From assembly GCF_032197885.1 (NCBI RefSeq), contig NZ_CP134159.1, positions 1,798,001-1,862,000 of the forward strand: a stretch of 64,000 bases of DNA. Reading direction: 5' to 3'. The notes beneath the pieces were generated by a model that saw nothing but the letters and a program-made list of their open reading frames with translations, was not told where the DNA came from and did not search any database. Origin of the DNA: Levilactobacillus namurensis. GTDB taxonomy: Bacteria; Bacillota; Bacilli; Lactobacillales; Lactobacillaceae. Every line of letters begins with the position of its first letter. Positions within the stretch are counted from its first letter, which is position 1. Shown in pieces: positions 58,741 through 64,000 of this stretch. Both the position numbers and the translations under genes were made by a program.

Positions 58741-60111
58741 TTAGTCTTTCCGCTTCAGCACCGTCACCGATTCCACGTGCGGCGTCTGTGGAAACTGGTC
58801 GACGGGTTGAATGTCTCCATCGATTGCGTATCCCAGTTCTTCGAAGTGGGCCACGTCACGGACCAGCGTCGATGGGTTACAGCTAACGTAAACCACCTTG
58901 CGCGGCGCCATCTTAGCGGCACTCTCAATCAAGCTAGGAGCCAAGCCCTTCCGTGGCGGATCGACCACGATCACGTCCGGCTTGACACCATCTGCCTGCC
59001 ACTGTGCCATCTGGTCTTCCGCCTTGTTCACGGCGAAGTCCACGTTGGTCAGGTGGTTCTTCTGGGCGTTGACCTTCGCGTCCTCAATGGCCTCAGGGAC
59101 GATTTCGACCCCGTAGACCTGCTTGGCGTGCTTGGCCAGGGCCAGTGAAATGGTCCCAATCCCACAGTAAGCATCAATCACCGTTTCGTTGCCCGTCAGG
59201 CCGGCCTTATCAATGGCCATCTGGTAGAGCTTTTCCGTCTGTTGCGGGTTCACTTGGTAGAAGGACCGCGCCGAAATTGCAAACGTTAAGCCCATCAATT
59301 GGTCTTCAATCGTCGGTTTGCCGTAAAGGACCCGCGTCACGTTCCCCATGATCACGTTGGTCCGCTTGGCGTTGACGTTTAACACGATACTCTTGACCTC
59401 AGGTAGCGCCTGGTGAATCTGCTCCACCAGTTGAGCCTGACTGGGAATCTTCTGCTGACGACTGATCAAGACGATCATCATCTCGTGGCTGTAGTAGCCC
59501 CGCCGCACCATGATGTTGCGGATGACACCCTTATCGTTGATTTCATCGTAAGCGGGAATCTGGAACTGCCGTAACAGGTCGCGGACCTTCACGATGGCCT
59601 TATCGATTTCGGGGTCTTGGATATAGAAGTCTTCCAGCGGAATCAGGTCATGGCTGTGTTGCCGGTAGAAACCAGTCTCCAGTTGGCCCTTGATCTGCCG
59701 AACCGGCACTTGGGCCTTGTTCCGGTACTGAGTCGGGTGATCCATCCCCAAAGTCGGGGCCACGGCCACGTCAATGTGGGCTTTCTTGAACAACTCGGCG
59801 ATCTGATCATGCTTGAACGCCAATTGTGCCGGATAACTCAGGTGTTGCAAAGGCGCGATGCCCGTCTGCCGGTAAGTCTTATCGACATCGGTGACCCGGT
59901 CAGGTGACGTGGTTTTGAAGGCCACGACCCGCGCGAACCCGTAGTGCTTTTGGACCTTAGTCACCTGAATCGTGACCACTTCGCCGGGTAAGGCGTTTTC
60001 GATAAACAGGGAAAAGTCGTCGACCTTAGCTAAGCCTAACCCTTGGTAGGTCAGGTCCGTAATGGTGACGTCTAACTGTTGGTTCTTCTTTACTGGTGCT
60101 GTGCTTTTCAT
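58741..60111 (-). CDS. rlmD: 23S rRNA (uracil-5-)-methyltransferase, RlmD/RumA family
   Basis: 456 aa. N-terminal TRAM domain (residues ~8-70), then an RlmD-type insert and a SAM-dependent methyltransferase domain: DAYCGIGTISLALAKHA (SAM), VVDPPRKGLAPSL and VYVSCNPSTLVRDV with the catalytic Cys. The cysteines that bind [4Fe-4S] in E. coli RlmD are absent (QTGIAPLQHLSY), as in many Gram-positive RlmCD-type enzymes. Methylates U in 23S rRNA. SD GAGG. Own terminator. Confidence 0.92.
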   Translation of the reverse strand: MKSTAPVKKNQQLDVTITDLTYQGLGLAKVDDFSLFIENALPGEVVTIQVTKVQKHYGFARVVAFKTTSPDRVTDVDKTYRQTGIAPLQHLSYPAQLAFKHDQIAELFKKAHIDVAVAPTLGMDHPTQYRNKAQVPVRQIKGQLETGFYRQHSHDLIPLEDFYIQDPEIDKAIVKVRDLLRQFQIPAYDEINDKGVIRNIMVRRGYYSHEMMIVLISRQQKIPSQAQLVEQIHQALPEVKSIVLNVNAKRTNVIMGNVTRVLYGKPTIEDQLMGLTFAISARSFYQVNPQQTEKLYQMAIDKAGLTGNETVIDAYCGIGTISLALAKHAKQVYGVEIVPEAIEDAKVNAQKNHLTNVDFAVNKAEDQMAQWQADGVKPDVIVVDPPRKGLAPSLIESAAKMAPRKVVYVSCNPSTLVRDVAHFEELGYAIDGDIQPVDQFPQTPHVESVTVLKRKD

Positions 60112-60136
60112 AATTACCTCATATTTTCTAAGCGTT

Positions 60137-60178
60137 AAAAAAGGGACTTTGCACCATTATGACGCAAAATCCCCTTTC
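60137..60178 (-). terminator. Terminator of dagK
   Basis: Minus-strand AAGGGGATTTTGC / GCAAAGTCCCTT-type stem followed by TTTTTT. Confidence 0.8.
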
Positions 60179-60191
60179 CGTAAACGATTAT

Positions 60192-61223
60192 CTATTTTTT
60201 GGCGGCCGCATCGGTCGAATCAGTCGCCGGGTCTGCAGGCAGTTCTTCCACCTGCTTGACGAATTTCTGTTCTGCTTCTAGCATTTCTGGCGACTCCATG
60301 GTCACCGCGGAATCCGGAATGGCGTCCAGGTTGGCGTACATCTCAATGTGTTGCCGCAGGTTGCGGAACTTCATCGGCGCATCGCCACCATATTCACCGT
60401 CTAAGTTGATCATCATCCGGTCTTCCACCGGCCGTGCGACCACTTTGCTGGTCTTCACGTAAATGATGTGCGGGTCGTTGATATGCTTCCCGCCATTCAA
60501 GACCAGCCCCATCAACCGGAGCAATTCCGGCAGACTGGCCGTCTTGACGATGATCATAGTAAATTTCCCGTCATCCAACGCGGCATCGGGCACGATCTTT
60601 TCGAAGCCCCCGATGGAATTCGTCAGCGCGAGCAAGAACATCGACGCCTTTCCCCGGAAATGGCCCCCGTCATAGGTCAGGTCCATCTCGATGGGCTTGA
60701 TCTGCGGCAGGAGTTCGGCGCCCTTGGCTAGGTAAGCCAGGTAACCGAAGATGGATTTCAGGTTGGACGGTACATCGTAGGTCAACTCGGTCAACAGGCC
60801 ACCACCCGCGATGTTGATAAAGTACTGGTCACCGGCCTGGCCGATGTCCATGTTCACCGTCTGTTCCTTCAAGACCACCTTAGCGGCTGCCAAGGGGTCC
60901 TCCCGTGGAATGTGCAGTGCGCGCGCATAGTCGTTGGTGGTCCCGGCCGGGATGATGGCCATCTTGGGCCGGTGCGGTAAGCCGGCGATCCCATTGACCA
61001 CTTGGTTAATGGTCCCGTCGCCCCCCGCCGCCACGATGAGCTCGAAACCGGCCCGGGCTACCCGAGTTGCCTCGTCACGAGCCGAATTCGGCGCTGGCGT
61101 GGTCGCGTAGGCACTGGTCTCATAGCCGGCCTGCTCGAACACTGCCAAAATATCAATTAAATCCTTCTTTAACGCCTCACGGCCTGAGGTTGGGTTGTAA
61201 ATCACCCGTGCCCGTTTACGCAT
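60192..61223 (-). CDS. dagK: Diacylglycerol kinase (DgkB/YegS type)
   Basis: 343 aa. RARVIYNPTSGREAL, GGDGTINQVVNGIAG (phosphate-binding catalytic motif) and PAGTTNDYARALHIP are the family hallmarks; LDDGKFTMIIVK and DGEYGGDAPM lie in the C-terminal domain. Rephosphorylates diacylglycerol released during lipoteichoic acid synthesis. It follows gatB by 20 nt, a common arrangement in lactobacilli. SD GGAGG. Confidence 0.94.
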   Translation of the reverse strand: MRKRARVIYNPTSGREALKKDLIDILAVFEQAGYETSAYATTPAPNSARDEATRVARAGFELIVAAGGDGTINQVVNGIAGLPHRPKMAIIPAGTTNDYARALHIPREDPLAAAKVVLKEQTVNMDIGQAGDQYFINIAGGGLLTELTYDVPSNLKSIFGYLAYLAKGAELLPQIKPIEMDLTYDGGHFRGKASMFLLALTNSIGGFEKIVPDAALDDGKFTMIIVKTASLPELLRLMGLVLNGGKHINDPHIIYVKTSKVVARPVEDRMMINLDGEYGGDAPMKFRNLRQHIEMYANLDAIPDSAVTMESPEMLEAEQKFVKQVEELPADPATDSTDAAAKK

Positions 61224-61243
61224 GCTGGTGCCTCCATTGTTCT

Positions 61244-62665
61244 CTAGTGTTTCAAAGCAGCCATCAATAACTTGTTGACCACTTGTGGGTTAGCTTGCCC
61301 GTGGGTCTGCTTCATAATCTGACCCACCAGGTAACCGACTGCCCGGTCTTTCCCGTTATTGAAATCTTCGATGGATTGTGGATTCTGGTCCAACACATCA
61401 TCGATGATTGGTTGAAGCTTAGCTGGATCGGATAATTGAACCAAGCCGTGTGCTTCCACGTAGGCCTTAGGTTCCTCACCCTTGGTCACGGCCTTGAAGA
61501 CCTTCTTGGCCATCTTGGTCGAAATCGTGCCATCGGAAATGAGGTTAATCATACCGGCTAAGTTGGCTGGTGTCAACTTAGTGGCGGACAGATCAACTTG
61601 GTTATCGTTCAGGTAGGCGTTCACGTCCCCTTGCAGGTAGTTGGCCGCCATCTTCGGATCCGCCTTCAAAGCGATCATGGCATCGAAGAAGTCGGACATT
61701 TCCTTGGTCTGGGTAATGACCATGGCGTCGTAGTCGGTCAAGCCTAAGTCGTTGACGTAACGTTCACGCCGCTTCCCAGGCATTTCCGGCATCGCTGCCT
61801 GTAAGTCCTTGATCCAGTCATCGGAAATGTTCAGCGCTGGCAAGTCGGGTTCTGGGAAGTACCGGTAATCATCGGACCCTTCCTTGACCCGCATTAAGAT
61901 GGTCTCGCCGGTCTTTTCGTCGAACCGCCGCGTCTCTTGTCGTACGCTACCGCCGGACATCAAGACCTGTTGTTGCCGCTTTTCTTCGTACTCCAGGCCC
62001 CGCTTGACGTAAGTGAAGGAGTTCAAGTTCTTCAATTCCGTCTTGGTCCCGAACTTCTCTTGACCCACCGGCCGAACCGAAATGTTGACGTCGACCCGCA
62101 TGGACCCTTCTTCCATCTTCACGTCAGAAATCCCCGTGAATTGGATCCGTTGCCGCAAGGCTTCCAGGTAAGCGTAGGCTTCCGCTGGAGAAGCAATATC
62201 GGGTTTCGACACGATTTCGATCAGTGGCGTGCCTTGCCGGTTCAAGTCCACGTAGGAGTAATTCCGTTCGTGGGTGTTCTTCCCGGCATCTTCTTCGATG
62301 TGCATTTCTTCGATCCCGATTTTCTTCTTCACACCGTCAACCGTGATCTCGACCCATCCATCATGCGCAATTGGCTTGTCCGCTTGCGTGATCTGGTAAG
62401 CCTTGGGGTTATCTGGATAGAAGTAGTTCTTCCGGTCGAAGTGGGTGTGTTGTTCCACGTCCGCATGTAAGGCCAGTGCCGCGATGATCCCATCAGCGAC
62501 AACGCCCTTGTTGGTGGTCGGCAGAACCCCTGGATATCCCCAGTCGATCACGTTGGTGTTGGCGTTAGGGTCATCCCCAAATTCAACGGGTGATGGACTA
62601 AAGATTTTCGAATTCGTCTTTAATTCAACGTGGACTTCCAGTCCGATAGTCGTTTCAAAATTCAT
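61244..62665 (-). CDS. gatB: Aspartyl/glutamyl-tRNA(Asn/Gln) amidotransferase subunit B
   Basis: 473 aa, full length. Kinase-like domain with [54 protein letters not shown]; helical and YqeY-like C-terminus ([15 protein letters not shown]). Activates misacylated tRNA for transamidation. Its ATG overlaps the gatA stop (TAATG). Confidence 0.97.
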   Translation of the reverse strand: MNFETTIGLEVHVELKTNSKIFSPSPVEFGDDPNANTNVIDWGYPGVLPTTNKGVVADGIIAALALHADVEQHTHFDRKNYFYPDNPKAYQITQADKPIAHDGWVEITVDGVKKKIGIEEMHIEEDAGKNTHERNYSYVDLNRQGTPLIEIVSKPDIASPAEAYAYLEALRQRIQFTGISDVKMEEGSMRVDVNISVRPVGQEKFGTKTELKNLNSFTYVKRGLEYEEKRQQQVLMSGGSVRQETRRFDEKTGETILMRVKEGSDDYRYFPEPDLPALNISDDWIKDLQAAMPEMPGKRRERYVNDLGLTDYDAMVITQTKEMSDFFDAMIALKADPKMAANYLQGDVNAYLNDNQVDLSATKLTPANLAGMINLISDGTISTKMAKKVFKAVTKGEEPKAYVEAHGLVQLSDPAKLQPIIDDVLDQNPQSIEDFNNGKDRAVGYLVGQIMKQTHGQANPQVVNKLLMAALKH

Positions 62666-63999
62666 TAGTTGTGACCCCCTAACGTTGGAACTTTGGTATG
62701 AAATTCTGTGTTTTGTTCAAAGGCGTAACCAGCTTGATAGAGCGTGCTTTCGTCAAATGGCCGCCCAATCAGTTGCATCCCGATCGGTAACCCTTGGCTG
62801 AAGCCGGCTGGTAAGGACAACCCTGGCAAGCCCGCTAAGTTGACCGGAATGGTCAAGATATCGTTCATGTACATGGTCATCGGGTCGGTGATCTCTTCAC
62901 CAATGCCGAACGCCGTGGTAGGCGTAACGGGGCCCATGATGAAGTCGTGGTCCTTTAAGATGGCCTTGAAGTCGTTCAAGATGACCGTCCGGACCCGAGC
63001 CGCCTTCAAGAAGTAGGCATCGTAGAACCCAGCAGATAAGGAGAACGTCCCTAACATGATCCGGCGCTTAACTTCTTCACCAAAGCCTTCGGAACGGGAC
63101 TTCACGTAGACGTCTTCCAGGTTCTTGACGTCCTGCGCCCGGTAACCGTAACGAATCCCATCGAACCGTTGTAAGTTCGAGGACGCCTCGGATGAAGCGA
63201 TGATGTAGTAAGCCGCGACCCCGTACTTGTTATGCGGTAAGGAGACTTCGTCGACCGTTGCCCCTAATTTCCGGTAAGTGTCCGCTGCCGCTAAGATGGC
63301 CTGCTTCACGTCATCGGCGATCCCGTCACCCAGGAATTCCTTCGGCAACCCAATCCGTAAGCCTTTGACGCTAGTTGCAGCCGTCAAGTCTGCCGCGTAG
63401 TTCGGCACTGCCTTATCGGAACTGGTCAGGTCGTGTTGGTCGTGCCCGGCAATCGCGCTGAGCATCAAGGCGTTATCCTTAACGGTCCGCGTCATGGGGC
63501 CAATGGCATCCAAGCTAGACCCGAAGGCAATCAGGCCCCACCGGGAAACTCGGCCGTAAGTTGGCTTCATCCCAACGACCCCGTTGAAGGAGGCCGGTTG
63601 GCGAATTGAACCACCGGTATCGGACCCCAAGGATGCGGGAACCATTCCGGCCGCCACTGCGGCTGCCGAACCACCCGAAGACCCACCGGGGACCTTGGTG
63701 TGGTCCCAGGCGTTCTTGGTGGTCTTAAAGGCGGAGTTTTCCGTCGAACTCCCCATGGCGAATTCATCCAAGTTGGTCTTCCCCACAGAAATCATCTGGG
63801 CGTTGGCCAACTTCTGAACCACCGTGGCGTCGTAGACCGGCTTGAAGTTCCCTAAGATCTTCGAACCCGCCGTAGTCGTGACGTCCTTGGTCACCAAGTT
63901 GTCCTTTAACGCCATCGGAATCCCAGCTAAGGGCTGGTCTTCGCTAATGCCGGCCGCGTCGATCTGGTCGGCTTGCGCCAAAGCTTCATCTTCATTTAA
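62665..63999 (-). CDS. gatA: Aspartyl/glutamyl-tRNA amidotransferase subunit A (5' end outside window)
   Basis: The frame is open to the right edge; roughly 45-50 N-terminal residues are missing. Amidase-signature core: [12 protein letters not shown] (Lys), [16 protein letters not shown] and [15 protein letters not shown] (Ser-cisSer-Lys triad). Releases ammonia from glutamine for GatB. Together with gatB and dagK it forms a minus-strand operon; gatC should lie just outside the window. Confidence 0.96.
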   Translation of the reverse strand, partial: LNEDEALAQADQIDAAGISEDQPLAGIPMALKDNLVTKDVTTTAGSKILGNFKPVYDATVVQKLANAQMISVGKTNLDEFAMGSSTENSAFKTTKNAWDHTKVPGGSSGGSAAAVAAGMVPASLGSDTGGSIRQPASFNGVVGMKPTYGRVSRWGLIAFGSSLDAIGPMTRTVKDNALMLSAIAGHDQHDLTSSDKAVPNYAADLTAATSVKGLRIGLPKEFLGDGIADDVKQAILAAADTYRKLGATVDEVSLPHNKYGVAAYYIIASSEASSNLQRFDGIRYGYRAQDVKNLEDVYVKSRSEGFGEEVKRRIMLGTFSLSAGFYDAYFLKAARVRTVILNDFKAILKDHDFIMGPVTPTTAFGIGEEITDPMTMYMNDILTIPVNLAGLPGLSLPAGFSQGLPIGMQLIGRPFDESTLYQAGYAFEQNTEFHTKVPTLGGHN

Positions 64000-64000
64000 A

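Overview
The window looks like a chromosomal segment of a lactic acid bacterium of the family Lactobacillaceae. A rather GC-rich heterofermenter such as Levilactobacillus or a close relative is my best guess, but I could not confirm genus or species. The support is family-level: WxL cell-surface proteins, a glycerol-type teichoic acid cluster, an H2O-forming NADH oxidase, GntP/GntK gluconate genes, lactobacillar surface domains, type I-E-like CRISPR repeats, and IS256, ISL3 and IS110 elements.

Layout. 0-11 kb: a truncated surface protein, C69 dipeptidase, NADH oxidase, two tandem L-type-lectin/WxL secreted proteins, release factor 3 and a small membrane protein. 11.4-12.3 kb: a gene-free stretch with two copies of a structured interspersed repeat. 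12.3-17.8 kb: teichoic acid genes (tagD, a TagE-N-like protein, tagF) with a long structured tagD leader, an AI-2E-family transporter and a DUF402 nucleotide phosphatase. 18-26.6 kb: serine hydrolase, RecX, flavodoxin, YihY, a NERD-like protein, UDP-GlcNAc 2-epimerase, a complete IS256-family element with an 8-bp target duplication, and a membrane GT2 glycosyltransferase. 27-40 kb: two GntP gluconate permeases, gluconokinase and an RpiR regulator with cre-like sites; an ISL3 element lies between gntK and the second gntP. The same stretch holds UspA, a class A beta-lactamase-fold protein, tRNA-Arg(CCT), a DEAD-box helicase, a Gfo/Idh/MocA oxidoreductase and a GH25-like protein lacking the expected acidic residues.

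40-52 kb: an APC permease with a structured leader, then three further repeat copies in 700 bp. These are followed by a redox operon (flavodoxin, SDR, cupin, carboxymuconolactone-decarboxylase-like), gshA-lysR, two overlapping aldo/keto reductases with a divergent LysR gene, and a DHA2 drug exporter. 51.6-58.6 kb is an accessory island: a secreted amidase cut by an in-frame TGA, an orphan HicB, two CRISPR arrays with related leaders and no cas genes, an IS110 element whose upstream region folds like a bridge RNA, a GNAT acetyltransferase and a RelE-like two-gene module. 58.7-64 kb returns to housekeeping genes: rlmD, dagK, gatB and gatA (cut by the window end).

The two signals I find most worth pursuing are (i) a family of about 155-165 bp intergenic elements whose three stems are preserved while their sequences change, and (ii) the putative bridge RNA of the IS110 element placed just outside a CRISPR leader.
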